Positions 9,081 through 18,030 of a stretch of DNA of 64,000 nt are shown here, in pieces. The notes beneath the pieces are model-generated. The model made no database searches and was not told where the DNA came from. It saw only the letters and a program-made list of their open reading frames with translations. Origin of the DNA: Morganella psychrotolerans (GTDB lineage Bacteria > Pseudomonadota > Gammaproteobacteria > Enterobacterales > Enterobacteriaceae). Within the stretch, counting starts at the first letter, position 1, and each line of letters opens with the position of its first letter. The position numbers and the translations under genes are program-made. The stretch covers positions 496,001 to 560,000 of the forward strand of contig NZ_LZEX01000001.1 in the NCBI RefSeq assembly GCF_001676055.1. The letters are read 5' to 3'.

Positions 9081-10847
9081 ATGAGTTTATCTTCTGATTA
9101 TCCGACTCAGCGCGAAAGCATTGAATCTCAATTCAGCACCAGTGATCAACAACGTTTATTTTTTCGTTACTGGCCGTCTGCCACCGGTGAAAATAAAGCG
9201 ATTGTGCTGTTTCACCGCGGGCATGAGCATTCCGGGCGTGTCGCGCATCTGGCTGATGAACTGGATTTACCGGATTTTGCCGTATTCGCCTGGGACGCCC
9301 GCGGGCACGGACGTAATGACGGTCCGAGAGGCTACAGTCCGTCAATGGGCACCTCCATAAATGACATCAATGAATTCATTAAATTTATTTCAGCGGAGTA
9401 TGCTATTCCCGTCGAAAATATGATTGTGCTCGGACAAAGCGTCGGCGCCGTTACCCTGACCGGCTGGGTGCATGATTTTGCACCGAAAATCCGCGGGCTG
9501 GTACTGGCGTCCCCGGCATTTAAAGTGAAACTGTATGTGCCGTTTGCCCGCAGCGGGCTGGCATTGATGCAAAAAATACGCGGGCTGTTTTATGTTAATT
9601 CCTATGTAAAAGCCAAATTTCTGACTCATGACCCGCAGCGCATAGCCTCTTTTGAGCGCGACCCGCTGATCACCCGCCCTATTGCCGTCAATATTCTGCT
9701 GGAGCTGTATAAAACCGCCGACCGCCTGGTGGCTGATGCCGCCACAATTACAGTACCAACCCAGCTGTTTATCTCCGGCAGTGACCATGTGGTGCATCAC
9801 AAACCGCAATATCAGTTTTATGAGCGGCTCAATACGCCAATCAAAGAAAAACATATTCTGCCGGGGTTTTATCACGATACCCTGGGTGAAAAAGATCGCC
9901 ATATCCCGATTGCGGAGATCCGCCGTTTTATCACAACACTGTTTGAAGAGCCGCGTTATCAGCATGATTATTCACATGAAGATGTCTGCAGTGCCGGTGC
10001 GGATGCATACCGTGAATTACAGGTACCACTGCCGGATTATTGCCCGAAAAATCTGGGCTATAAATTACTGAGCAAAGCGATGTCCACACTAGGTAAAGCC
10101 TCGGAAGGCGTAAGCATCGGTTATGACAAAGGCTTTGATTCCGGCTCAACACTGGATTATGTCTATCGCAACCAAGCGCAGGGAAAAGGTATTTTCGGAC
10201 GCATTGTTGACCGCCAGTATCTGAACAGTATCGGCTGGCAGGGGATCCGTCAGCGCAAAGTGAATATTGAAAAAATTCTGCGCCGTACTATCCGCACATT
10301 ACAGGAAAGCGGAACACCGGTGCGGATAATGGATATTGCCGCAGGCCAGGGCCGCTACATTTTTGATGCTATCAATGATTACAGCAATATAGAGTCTGTT
10401 CTGCTGCGTGATTACAGCACAGTGAATGTCGAACAGGGACGGCTTCAGATTAAAGAGCGCTTCCTGGAAGATAAAATTCGTTTTGAGGAAGGCAATGCCT
10501 TTGATACCGCCGATCTTGCCTCTGTCACACCAAAACCGACACTCGGTGTGGTGAGCGGATTGTATGAATTATTCTCTGATAACAATTTATTACGGGATTC
10601 TCTTGCCGGGCTGGCACAGGCAATTGAGAGCGGCGGCTATCTGGTTTATACCTGCCAGCCGTGGCATCCGCAGGTTGAAATGATTGCCCGCGTACTGCCG
10701 AGCCATCAGGGCGGTAAAGCATGGGTAATGCGCTGTCGCAGCCAGGGTGAGATGGACGAACTGGTTGATAACGCCGGATTTGAAAAACTGGATCAGCTTA
10801 TTGATAACTGGGGAATATTCAGTGTCTCTGTGGCAAAACGCCGCTGA
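9081..10847 (+). CDS. ynbC: YnbC: alpha/beta hydrolase fused to a SAM methyltransferase
   Basis: A 588-residue two-domain protein. Residues 1-300 are a lysophospholipase-like alpha/beta hydrolase, with the nucleophile elbow VLGQSVG (Ser120), acid in ISGSDHVVHH and the His of PGFYHDTLGE. Residues 370-588 are a class I methyltransferase with the SAM-binding loop MDIAAGQGRY. Such a fusion suggests removal of an acyl group followed or preceded by methylation of a lipid. I chose the ATG at 9081 because AAAGGA lies 7 bases upstream; an upstream ATG at 9045 lies within ynbA. In E. coli ynbB (CdsA-like) stands between ynbA and ynbC; it is absent here. Confidence 0.9.
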   Translation: MSLSSDYPTQRESIESQFSTSDQQRLFFRYWPSATGENKAIVLFHRGHEHSGRVAHLADELDLPDFAVFAWDARGHGRNDGPRGYSPSMGTSINDINEFIKFISAEYAIPVENMIVLGQSVGAVTLTGWVHDFAPKIRGLVLASPAFKVKLYVPFARSGLALMQKIRGLFYVNSYVKAKFLTHDPQRIASFERDPLITRPIAVNILLELYKTADRLVADAATITVPTQLFISGSDHVVHHKPQYQFYERLNTPIKEKHILPGFYHDTLGEKDRHIPIAEIRRFITTLFEEPRYQHDYSHEDVCSAGADAYRELQVPLPDYCPKNLGYKLLSKAMSTLGKASEGVSIGYDKGFDSGSTLDYVYRNQAQGKGIFGRIVDRQYLNSIGWQGIRQRKVNIEKILRRTIRTLQESGTPVRIMDIAAGQGRYIFDAINDYSNIESVLLRDYSTVNVEQGRLQIKERFLEDKIRFEEGNAFDTADLASVTPKPTLGVVSGLYELFSDNNLLRDSLAGLAQAIESGGYLVYTCQPWHPQVEMIARVLPSHQGGKAWVMRCRSQGEMDELVDNAGFEKLDQLIDNWGIFSVSVAKRR

Positions 10848-10931
10848 CAGTAACAATAATATTGAGGGGTGCAACGCCACCCCCTTATTTTTCGCGAACT
10901 GACATACTCTATTTTCACGGACAGACATACT

Positions 10932-12272
10932 ATGGCTGATGTAGCGGATATACCTGCTCCGGTGTTTGCATCCCGCCGGAAACGGTGGGGATTTGCCTTT
11001 CTCTGGCTGCTGTTTCTGGCACCGTTTTTCTTTCTGACATACGGGCAGGTTAACAGTTACACGGCAACACTGCCGGATGTGCCCTCTCTTGCTTTCGGCT
11101 GGGAGCATCATATCCCTTTCCTGCCGTGGACCATTATTCCGTACTGGAGCATTGATCTCTTTTACGGGCTGTCGCTGTTTATCTGCACCACGCTACGCGA
11201 GCAATTTATTCACGGGCTGAGGTTGATTGTCGCGTCGCTGGCGGCCTGCGCCGGTTTTCTGCTGTTTCCGCTGAAATTCAGTTTCCCGCGCCCGCAAACA
11301 GATGGCTCCGCAGGCTGGATGTTTGATCAGCTGGAAATGTTTGACCTGCCGTTTAACCAGGCTCCGTCTTTGCACATTATTCTGCTGTGGCTGCTCTGGC
11401 TGCGTTTTCGTGCTCATGTGCCGCAAAAATGGCAGTGGTTTCTGCATTTGTGGTCTGCACTTATCCTGATCTCTGTCCTGACCACCTGGCAGCATCATTT
11501 TATTGATGTTATTACCGGCGGTGCTGTCGGGGTGCTGATAAGCTATCTGCTGCCGGTTGATACCCGGTGGCAATGGCGCACTCACCGTATTCTCCGGGGT
11601 TATCAGTTGGCAGTGCGATACGGGGTAAGCGGCCTGCTGCTTATCGTTGCCGCCGCAGTGATTGGCGGTCAGGGCTGGTGGCTGTTATGGCCGGCGCTGG
11701 CCTTTTTATGTGTGGCAGCGGGCTATTGCGGTGCCGGAACATCGGTCTTTCAGAAAGATAAAAACGGACAGATTTCCCCGTCAGCTGCTGTACTGTTACT
11801 GCCTTATCGCCTTCTGGCGCTAATCAGCTATTATTGGTATGCGCATCAGTGCCGCCATACCAGTGTGGTAAATGAGCATATCGCGCTGGGGGGATACCCG
11901 CAGGCGCCATTATCTGCCGCCGCTGTTCTGGATATGACCGGCGAATTCCCCCGCAGCCGTTATGCAGAGAGTCTTGCTTATCATTGTCAGCCGCAGTTGG
12001 ATCTTTTTCCGCTGACAGAAGAAGAGATTGAATCCGCAGTGTGTCATCTGACCCGGCTGGCGCAGTCCGGTCAGGTGTATGTTCACTGTAAACTGGGTTA
12101 TACCCGCAGCAGTACCGTGGTGGTTGCGTGGCTGATGAGACAGGGAATGGCAGAGAGCCTGCAACAGGCGCTGGCGTTAGTCAGACAGGCACGCCCGCAG
12201 ATTGTACTGCGGGAACCCACCCTTGCCGCACTAACCCGCTGGGCGGCCCGTTACGGGAATAAACATGAATAA
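10932..12272 (+). CDS. ynbD: YnbD: PAP2-like membrane phosphatase fused to a dual-specificity phosphatase
   Basis: About 446 residues. The N-terminal part has six or so membrane helices and a PAP2/inositolphosphotransferase-like active site, with PSLHIILLWLLWL and the second histidine motif TWQHHFIDVITGG. The soluble C-terminus has a cysteine phosphatase loop HCKLGYTRSS (Cys386, Arg392). Two unlike phosphatase domains in one protein suggest sequential dephosphorylation of a lipid or lipid head group. The frame is open upstream to a GTG at 10869, but the extra residues are not conserved in type and hydrophilic; the ATG at 10932 fits the family length (E. coli about 430). The start is not certain. 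Same strand and close spacing with ynbC. Confidence 0.85.
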   Translation: MADVADIPAPVFASRRKRWGFAFLWLLFLAPFFFLTYGQVNSYTATLPDVPSLAFGWEHHIPFLPWTIIPYWSIDLFYGLSLFICTTLREQFIHGLRLIVASLAACAGFLLFPLKFSFPRPQTDGSAGWMFDQLEMFDLPFNQAPSLHIILLWLLWLRFRAHVPQKWQWFLHLWSALILISVLTTWQHHFIDVITGGAVGVLISYLLPVDTRWQWRTHRILRGYQLAVRYGVSGLLLIVAAAVIGGQGWWLLWPALAFLCVAAGYCGAGTSVFQKDKNGQISPSAAVLLLPYRLLALISYYWYAHQCRHTSVVNEHIALGGYPQAPLSAAAVLDMTGEFPRSRYAESLAYHCQPQLDLFPLTEEEIESAVCHLTRLAQSGQVYVHCKLGYTRSSTVVVAWLMRQGMAESLQQALALVRQARPQIVLREPTLAALTRWAARYGNKHE

Positions 12273-12657
12273 TATAACGTATGATAATCAGGTAATCGTC
12301 ATTTTTACGGCGGGCTGGCGCTATCTGGCGGGGCTGTCGTGCCTGGCGTTTCTCTTCCAGTTTATGCTGTATATCTCCGGGTTTTCCGGTGAATATCAGA
12401 TGGTGACCGGAATTGTGTTTTTTCTGTGCGCAAACTATTTTATCTTCAGGCTGTGGCTGGATCACAATTTATTCCGCCACCTTGCAAAAACAGATGAAAA
12501 CAGTGCCTTTGACGACACACTGACAACCCTGTTTCCCGGCAGAGCGCAACATACATCCTACGCACAGCGTCTGACCGGCACAAAGCGCCTGTTTCAGCAA
12601 GGTGCTTTGTGTATGGTGATTCAGTGGGCAGTATCTGTTGTTACGCTGATGAACTGA
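12265..12657 (+). CDS. Small membrane protein at the end of the ynb operon
   Basis: A 130-residue protein that I do not recognise. Its ATG overlaps the end of ynbD by 8 bases, so it is translationally coupled and belongs to the operon. It has two hydrophobic segments near the N-terminus (about 22-40 and 46-64) and one at the C-terminus (about 112-128), with a charged soluble part between, consistent with an inner membrane protein with a cytoplasmic loop. It is unlike E. coli YnbE, a lipoprotein. By context it should act with the YnbA/C/D lipid enzymes. Confidence 0.75.
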   Translation: MNNITYDNQVIVIFTAGWRYLAGLSCLAFLFQFMLYISGFSGEYQMVTGIVFFLCANYFIFRLWLDHNLFRHLAKTDENSAFDDTLTTLFPGRAQHTSYAQRLTGTKRLFQQGALCMVIQWAVSVVTLMN

Positions 12658-12675
12658 GATCAGGCGGCTGGCTGC

Positions 12676-12716
12676 ATGCCGCCAACGCACCTGCAGTTTG
12701 AATGAATAAGGGTATA
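12676..12716 (+). repeat. Partial copy of the palindromic miniature repeat (right end)
   Basis: Contains the right terminus CCTGCAGTTTGAATGAATAA followed by GGGTATA. It lies between two convergent genes, ending 4 bases before the hda stop codon. Confidence 0.85.
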
Positions 12717-12719
12717 TAA

Positions 12720-13421
12720 CTACAGGCGCAGAGTGTCTTTTACAAAGGGAATAGTCAGCTTGCGCTGCGCCACAATCGAGGCATGATCGAGCCGGTCGAG
12801 CATATCAAACAAGGTGCGCATCTGGCGATCAAGGCGTTTTAAAATAAAACGGCCGACATCTTCCGGTAACTCAAACCCGCGCAGTTTTGCCCGCAGTTGT
12901 AATGCCTGAATTTTTTCATCGTCACTGAGCGGATGGAGCTTATAAATTTGTCCCCAGTCAAGGCGGGAGGCAAGATCAGGCAGTTGCAACGGGATCTGGC
13001 GCGGCGGGCGGTCGCCGGTAATCAGCAGACAGGTTTTACCGGTTTCAAGAATGCGGTTATAGAGATTAAATACCGCCATTTCCCACTCTTCATCACCCGC
13101 AATGCACTGAATATTATCAATGCAGACCAGGGACAGATGCTCCATGCCGTCCAGTACTTCAGGCACAAACCAGGCACGTTTATCCAAAGGGACATAACCG
13201 ACAGCGCTGTCTTTGGAAGAGACTTCCGCACAGGCCGCGTGCAGTAAATGGCTTTTACCCCCGCCATCCCGTGACCAGAAATAGAGATAACTGCCGTGCG
13301 GCTGAGTGATCGCCGTGCGGATCGCTGATAACAGCGATGCATTTTCGCCTGCATAGAAACTGGTGAACGTTTCATCATCAGGTAGAGAGAGTGGTAATGA
13401 AAGCTGAGACGGCGTGTTCAG
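12720..13421 (-). CDS. hda: DnaA regulatory inactivator Hda, probable CTG start
   Basis: Hda works with the DNA-loaded beta clamp to stimulate ATP hydrolysis by DnaA, preventing re-initiation. It is an AAA+ domain without the DnaA DNA-binding domain. The clamp-binding motif QLSLPL is at 6-11, a P-loop-like RDGGGKSH follows, and [20 protein letters not shown] and ITGDRPPRQ are conserved. The frame has no usable ATG: a TTG at 13436 has no ribosome site, whereas a CTG at 13421 has AGAGG 5 bases upstream and gives 233 residues, equal to E. coli Hda, which also uses CTG. It follows uraA in the same direction as in E. coli. Confidence 0.95.
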   Translation of the reverse strand: MNTPSQLSLPLSLPDDETFTSFYAGENASLLSAIRTAITQPHGSYLYFWSRDGGGKSHLLHAACAEVSSKDSAVGYVPLDKRAWFVPEVLDGMEHLSLVCIDNIQCIAGDEEWEMAVFNLYNRILETGKTCLLITGDRPPRQIPLQLPDLASRLDWGQIYKLHPLSDDEKIQALQLRAKLRGFELPEDVGRFILKRLDRQMRTLFDMLDRLDHASIVAQRKLTIPFVKDTLRL

Positions 13422-13516
13422 AATGACCTCTGCCAACGGGTGAACTAACGGAGCCAGTTTACCATAAATTTACCGCATAAATGAACCTTAACGACTCAAT
13501 TCCCCCGTACAGTGAT

Positions 13517-13545
13517 GCAAAAAGCTGCAACAGGTTGCAGCTTTC
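13517..13545 (-). terminator. Terminator downstream of uraA
   Basis: Inverted repeat AAAGCTGCAAC (13521-13531) with its complement at 13534-13544, followed in the minus direction by five T. It separates uraA from hda. Confidence 0.75.
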
Positions 13546-13565
13546 TTCGCAACGGCCTGAATAAA

Positions 13566-14852
13566 TTATTTCTTCACTTCATCCAGATTCACATCAACCA
13601 CACGCTCTTCCGGACGCAGGATATTCACGATGCGGAACACCAGAGCCAGCCCGATACCCACAACCGTCGCCAGCGCCATGCCTTTCAGCTCAGCCGCGCC
13701 AATGTGGATGGTCGCTCCGCTCACCCCTATAATCAGGATAACCGCGGTCAGGATCAGGTTTTGCGGCTTATTGTAATCCACTTTGGAATCAATCAGCACA
13801 CGGATACCGGACGCGCCAATCACCCCGTAAAGCAGCAGAGAAACGCCGCCCATCACCGGTACAGGAACTGCCGCAATGGCCGCCGCCAGTTTACCCACAC
13901 AGGATAAAAGCACTGCCAGCACTGCCGCACCGCCGATAACCCAGGAGCTGTATACCTTAGTTATCGCCATCACGCCGATATTTTCGCCGTAAGTCGTATT
14001 TGGTGTGGAGCCGAAAAAGCCGGATAAAACAGTGGATAACCCATTGGCAAACATCGAACGGTGCAAACCGGGGTCTTTCATCAGGTCACGTTTGACAATA
14101 TTTGCCGTTACCACAAGGTGCCCGACGTGCTCGGCGATCACCACCAGTGCTGCCGGTAAAATCGTTAAAATGGCAAACCATTCAAAACGCGGTGTGTAAA
14201 ATGTCGGTAATGCAAACCATGGTGCGTTACTGATCGGCGTTAAATCCACGACCCCCATAAAGAAAGAGAGTATATAACCGGTCAGAACACCGATGAGGAT
14301 CGGGATAATCGCCAGGAAACCACGGAAGACCACCGAGCCCATAATAGTGACACCCAGGGTGGTCAGGGAGATAATCAGCGTGGTGCTGTCCGGTGACGCA
14401 CCATCCGCGACTTTCAGCCCGGCCATACCTGCTGCGGTTCCGGCAAGTTCAAGGCCGATAACCGCAACAATCGCCCCCATTGCCGCCGGCGGAAACAGAA
14501 CGTTTATCCAGCCGCGTCCGGCAATTTTGATAATCCCCGCCACCAGCATAAACAGCAGGCCACAAACAATAAAGCCACCGAGTGCCAGTTCATAGCCGAG
14601 AGGCAGTAAAATCAGTACCGGTGAGATAAAGGCAAAGCTCGACCCCAGATACGCCGGGATTTTGCCCTTACAGATGAACAGATACAGCAATGTGCCGATA
14701 CCGTTAAATAACAAAATGGTGGACGGATTCACCTTAAAGAGGATAGGCACCAGAACAGTGGCACCAAACATGGCAAACAGGTGCTGCAGGCTTAACGGGA
14801 TTGTGACCAGCAGTGGCGGACGTTCATCGACTTCAATAACGCGGCGCGTCAT
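13566..14852 (-). CDS. uraA: Uracil:proton symporter UraA
   Basis: A 428-residue nucleobase-ascorbate transporter family protein, E. coli UraA being 429. Fourteen hydrophobic segments are expected and the sequence is hydrophobic throughout. The N-terminus LSLQHLFAMFGATVLVPIL and the substrate-site region VIAEHVGHLVVTANIVKRDL with GENIGVMAITKVYSSWVIG are family hallmarks. It imports uracil, which Upp converts to UMP. It lies downstream of upp on the same strand, with a terminator-like hairpin in the 68-base gap. Confidence 0.97.
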   Translation of the reverse strand: MTRRVIEVDERPPLLVTIPLSLQHLFAMFGATVLVPILFKVNPSTILLFNGIGTLLYLFICKGKIPAYLGSSFAFISPVLILLPLGYELALGGFIVCGLLFMLVAGIIKIAGRGWINVLFPPAAMGAIVAVIGLELAGTAAGMAGLKVADGASPDSTTLIISLTTLGVTIMGSVVFRGFLAIIPILIGVLTGYILSFFMGVVDLTPISNAPWFALPTFYTPRFEWFAILTILPAALVVIAEHVGHLVVTANIVKRDLMKDPGLHRSMFANGLSTVLSGFFGSTPNTTYGENIGVMAITKVYSSWVIGGAAVLAVLLSCVGKLAAAIAAVPVPVMGGVSLLLYGVIGASGIRVLIDSKVDYNKPQNLILTAVILIIGVSGATIHIGAAELKGMALATVVGIGLALVFRIVNILRPEERVVDVNLDEVKK

Positions 14853-14886
14853 CTTAAACCTCTTATTGATTACTCAGGGATATGCC

Positions 14887-14914
14887 AAAAAAAAGCCGAC
14901 TATCAAGTCGGCTC
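14887..14914 (-). terminator. Terminator/attenuator between upp and uraA
   Basis: On the minus strand a stem of eight pairs (AGCCGACT with AGTCGGCT) and loop is followed by eight T. It starts 7 bases after the upp stop codon, so part of the transcription probably stops here and uraA is expressed at a lower level than upp. Confidence 0.8.
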
Positions 14915-14920
14915 ATTATA

Positions 14921-15547
14921 TTATTTCGTACCAAATATCTTATCGCCGGCATCACCCAGACCCGGAACAATGTATCCGTGTTCATTAAGGTGATCGTCAA
15001 CAGAGGCAGTGTACAGCTCAACATCCGGGTGTGCTTTTTCCAGCGCTTTCAGCCCTTCAGGTGCGGCAACCAACACCAGAATTTTAATTGAGGTACAGCC
15101 GGCTTTTTTCAGCAGGTCAATCGTGGCAATCATCGAGCCGCCGGTTGCCAGCATCGGGTCAACCACCAGCGCCATGCGCTCTTCAATATTCGAGGCTAAT
15201 TTCTGGAAGTACGGAACAGCTTCTAACGTGACTTCATCACGATAAACGCCGACAACACTGATACGTGCGCTCGGAATACTTTCCAACACACCATTCATCA
15301 TACCAATACCTGCGCGCAGGATTGGCACAACGGTAATTTTTTTACCCTTAATTTGTTCGATTTCGACCGGACCACACCAGCCCTCAATGGTCACTGTCTC
15401 AGTTTCTAAGTCTGAAGTTGCTTCATAGGTAAGCAGGCTGCCGACTTCTGAGGCCAGTTCACGAAAGCGTTTTGTGCTTATATCATGATCTCGCATCAGG
15501 CCAAGTTTGTGTTTAACGAGCGGGTGTTTAACCTCGGTGACTTTCAT
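14921..15547 (-). CDS. upp: Uracil phosphoribosyltransferase
   Basis: Converts uracil and PRPP to UMP in pyrimidine salvage. At 208 residues it equals E. coli Upp. It carries the PRPP loop [15 protein letters not shown] and the uracil-binding C-terminus [19 protein letters not shown]. The open frame extends upstream to 15628, but the family start [16 protein letters not shown] at 15547 is preceded by an AGGAGAT ribosome site and is the right one. It is the first gene of upp-uraA. The start region carries the features of UTP-dependent reiterative transcription. Confidence 0.98.
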   Translation of the reverse strand: MKVTEVKHPLVKHKLGLMRDHDISTKRFRELASEVGSLLTYEATSDLETETVTIEGWCGPVEIEQIKGKKITVVPILRAGIGMMNGVLESIPSARISVVGVYRDEVTLEAVPYFQKLASNIEERMALVVDPMLATGGSMIATIDLLKKAGCTSIKILVLVAAPEGLKALEKAHPDVELYTASVDDHLNEHGYIVPGLGDAGDKIFGTK

Positions 15548-15578
15548 GGGATCTCCTACTGTGTAAGCCCTGGCGGAC

Positions 15579-15598
15579 AAAAAAATCGCGAGATTATA
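15579..15598 (-). promoter_or_regulatory. upp promoter with T-tract initially transcribed region
   Basis: On the minus strand a perfect -10 TATAAT (15598-15593) is followed by 6 bases and then A at 15586, the predicted start, directly followed by seven T and G. In E. coli upp, a run of this kind right after the start lets RNA polymerase slip at high UTP and abort, so uracil salvage is off when pyrimidines are plentiful. A -35 is not obvious. Confidence 0.75.
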
Positions 15599-15720
15599 CC
15601 GCTTTTCTCCCGCAGCGCCACCCTGCATTTGTTGATTTTAGTCAACTATCACGCGTTTCATGTTCGTTACATAAATAAATGTGACATGACGCAATATCAT
15701 AAATTCCGGCGCAAATAGTC

Positions 15721-15736
15721 TCGCAATCGTTTGCGC
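15721..15736 (+). promoter_or_regulatory. PurR operator upstream of purM
   Basis: The sequence TCGCAATCGTTTGCGC is a 16-base near-palindrome matching the PurR consensus around the central CG. It lies 65-80 bases before purM, next to a -10-like TAGAAT at 15744-15749. This predicts repression of purMN by hypoxanthine/guanine-bound PurR. Confidence 0.8.
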
Positions 15737-15800
15737 GGACTGCTAGAATGATCACGTTTTCGATTCACCCACTTACTTGCAATCGCCGTTGGGGGCCGCA

Positions 15801-16841
15801 GTGACTGACAAAACTTCTCTGAGTTACAAAGATGCCGGTGTTGATATTGATGCCGGTAATGCCTTAGTTTCCCGTATTAAGCATGTTGTCAAAGAAACAC
15901 GCCGTCCTGAAGTCATGGGCGGGCTGGGTGGTTTCGGTGCGCTGTGTGCTGTGCCGCAGAAATACCGGGAACCGGTGCTGGTCTCCGGCACTGACGGTGT
16001 GGGCACCAAACTGCGTCTGGCGATGGATCTGGCATGTCACGATACTATCGGAATCGATTTGGTTGCCATGTGTGTCAATGACCTGATCGTCTGCGGAGCA
16101 GAGCCCCTCTTCTTCTTAGATTATTACGCAACCGGAAAACTGGATGTGGATACAGCCGCCCGTGTGGTAACCGGTATCGCTGAAGGCTGTAAACAGTCAG
16201 GCTGTGCGCTGGTCGGCGGTGAAACCGCTGAAATGCCGGGCATGTATCACGGTAATGATTATGATGTGGCAGGGTTCTGCGTCGGCGTGGTTGAAAAATC
16301 AGAGATTATTGACGGCAGCAAAGTCCGCGCCGGTGATGCACTGATTGCCCTGGCATCCAGCGGACCACACTCTAACGGCTATTCGCTGGTCCGTAAAATA
16401 CTGGAAGTGAGCAAAACAGACCCCGCCACAACAGAGCTTGACGGAAAATCACTGGCAGACCATCTGCTGACCCCGACAAAAATTTATGTGAAATCCATCC
16501 TGAAACTGATCGCGAATACTGATGTACATGCTATTGCACATCTGACCGGCGGCGGTTTCTGGGAAAATATTCCGCGTGTCTTACCTGAATGCACACAAGC
16601 GCGCATTGATGGTGCGTCCTGGCAATGGCCTGCGGTGTTTAACTGGCTGAAAACCGCCGGCAATGTGGATGAATATGAAATGTACCGCACCTTTAACTGT
16701 GGCGTCGGTATGATAATCGCCCTGCCGGTCGCGTCTGTACCTGCTGCACTTGCACTGCTGACTGAAGCCGGTGAAAGCGCATGGCTGATTGGTGATATTG
16801 CCGTCTGCCGTGAAGATGAGCCACAGGTTATTATCCGCTGA
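15801..16841 (+). CDS. purM: Phosphoribosylformylglycinamidine cyclo-ligase
   Basis: Makes aminoimidazole ribonucleotide in the fifth step of purine synthesis. The N-terminus [20 protein letters not shown] and the block GGLGGFGAL are typical. The start is GTG at 15801, with GGGGG at 15791-15795 upstream, giving 346 residues against 345 in E. coli; the frame is open farther upstream to 15777, but that extension is not family sequence. The stop overlaps the purN start by one base (TGATG), so the two are translationally coupled. Confidence 0.97.
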   Translation: MTDKTSLSYKDAGVDIDAGNALVSRIKHVVKETRRPEVMGGLGGFGALCAVPQKYREPVLVSGTDGVGTKLRLAMDLACHDTIGIDLVAMCVNDLIVCGAEPLFFLDYYATGKLDVDTAARVVTGIAEGCKQSGCALVGGETAEMPGMYHGNDYDVAGFCVGVVEKSEIIDGSKVRAGDALIALASSGPHSNGYSLVRKILEVSKTDPATTELDGKSLADHLLTPTKIYVKSILKLIANTDVHAIAHLTGGGFWENIPRVLPECTQARIDGASWQWPAVFNWLKTAGNVDEYEMYRTFNCGVGMIIALPVASVPAALALLTEAGESAWLIGDIAVCREDEPQVIIR

Positions 16842-17482
16842 TGAAAAAGCGTCTTGTCGTTCTGGTTTCCGGCAGCGGCAGTAATTTGCAGGCGTTAATT
16901 GACGCCTGTAACCCGCAACGCCCTGACGCAATCAATGCTGTTATTGTGGCCGTTTTCAGTAATAAAGACGATGCCTACGGATTAACCCGCGCGCGCCTTG
17001 CGGGAATTCCTGCGCTGTCACTCAGCCCGGCACAGTTCAGCTCGCGGGACACATTTGATGCCGCGTTACAAACGCATATTGATGACTATCAGCCTGATCT
17101 GATTATTCTTGCCGGTTATATGCGGATCCTGAGCCCCGGGTTTGTCCGCCATTATTACGGGCGCATGCTCAATATCCACCCTTCTTTATTGCCAAAATAT
17201 CCGGGTTTGCATACACACCGCAAAGCACTGGATAATAACGATGCCGAACACGGTACATCTGTTCACTTTGTAACAGAGGAATTAGACGGCGGCCCGGTTA
17301 TTTTACAAGCGCGTATCCCGTTATTTGCGGGCGATACCGAGGAAAATGTGACGGCGCGGGTACAACAGGAAGAGTACCGGATTTATCCGCAGGTAATAAA
17401 CTGGTTTGTTCAGGAGAGACTCACACTGCGTAATGACGGTGTGTATCTGGACGGGATTCGTCTCGCAGATCACCACGGGTAA
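16841..17482 (+). CDS. purN: Phosphoribosylglycinamide formyltransferase
   Basis: Transfers a formyl group from 10-formyltetrahydrofolate to GAR, the third step of purine synthesis. At 213 residues it is full length. The phosphate loop VSGSGSNLQAL is near the N-terminus, and the catalytic residues are N111, H113 (in MLNIHPSLLP) and D149 (in TEELDGGP). Coupled to purM and under the same PurR operator. Confidence 0.97.
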   Translation: MKKRLVVLVSGSGSNLQALIDACNPQRPDAINAVIVAVFSNKDDAYGLTRARLAGIPALSLSPAQFSSRDTFDAALQTHIDDYQPDLIILAGYMRILSPGFVRHYYGRMLNIHPSLLPKYPGLHTHRKALDNNDAEHGTSVHFVTEELDGGPVILQARIPLFAGDTEENVTARVQQEEYRIYPQVINWFVQERLTLRNDGVYLDGIRLADHHG

Positions 17483-17491
17483 TCGTCATGA

Positions 17492-17794
17492 CTAGCGCAG
17501 CGACATCATTTTTTTCAGATGATCTTTGCGCCGCTCCGTGTAGTTCCACCAGGACTGTGCCGGTTGTCCGCCCAGAAAATCAGTGACTGACCAGAACACA
17601 TCCATCACGCAGGGATCCTGACGGACGCCGGTGATAGCACACAGCATTTCATACATAATAACCGGGTCAGAACCGGTTATCTCTTCCGGTTTTTCATATC
17701 CGAGCAGGCGCAGATCATCTGCGGCCGCTTTTCCGACGTTAGGTAAATCAGTAAATGTCTTCAGATTTGTCCGGTCAGCTTTGCTCGGGTTCAT
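17492..17794 (-). CDS. Helix-hairpin-helix protein, Cdd1-like
   Basis: About 100 residues with a helix-hairpin-helix of the form LPNVGKAAADDLRLLGYEKPEEI and the conserved later part YEMLCAITGVRQDPCVMDVFWS, typical of the small Cdd1/pathogenicity-locus family. HhH motifs bind DNA non-specifically, but no function is established for this family. Start at 17794 (MNPSKADRTN) is preferred; an ATG at 17812 also exists and neither has a strong ribosome site. Convergent with purN, 9 bases apart. Confidence 0.8.
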   Translation of the reverse strand: MNPSKADRTNLKTFTDLPNVGKAAADDLRLLGYEKPEEITGSDPVIMYEMLCAITGVRQDPCVMDVFWSVTDFLGGQPAQSWWNYTERRKDHLKKMMSLR

Positions 17795-18030
17795 GGGATA
17801 TCCGGTATACATTAATAATAGCGCGTATTATCACATAATTTATCTTCTGACGGCACACCGATTTATACTCTCATTGTGATTAATTTGTGATTAATGTGAC
17901 TAATAACGAAAACCGCCCCCGGATAACACGTCGCCGGGTCCCCGGGACGCTAAATTTCCATCCTCAGATAATTCCGTTTCTGTTATGTGTTACACTCTTC
18001 GTTAAAATAAACACAATACCGGGGTGATAT

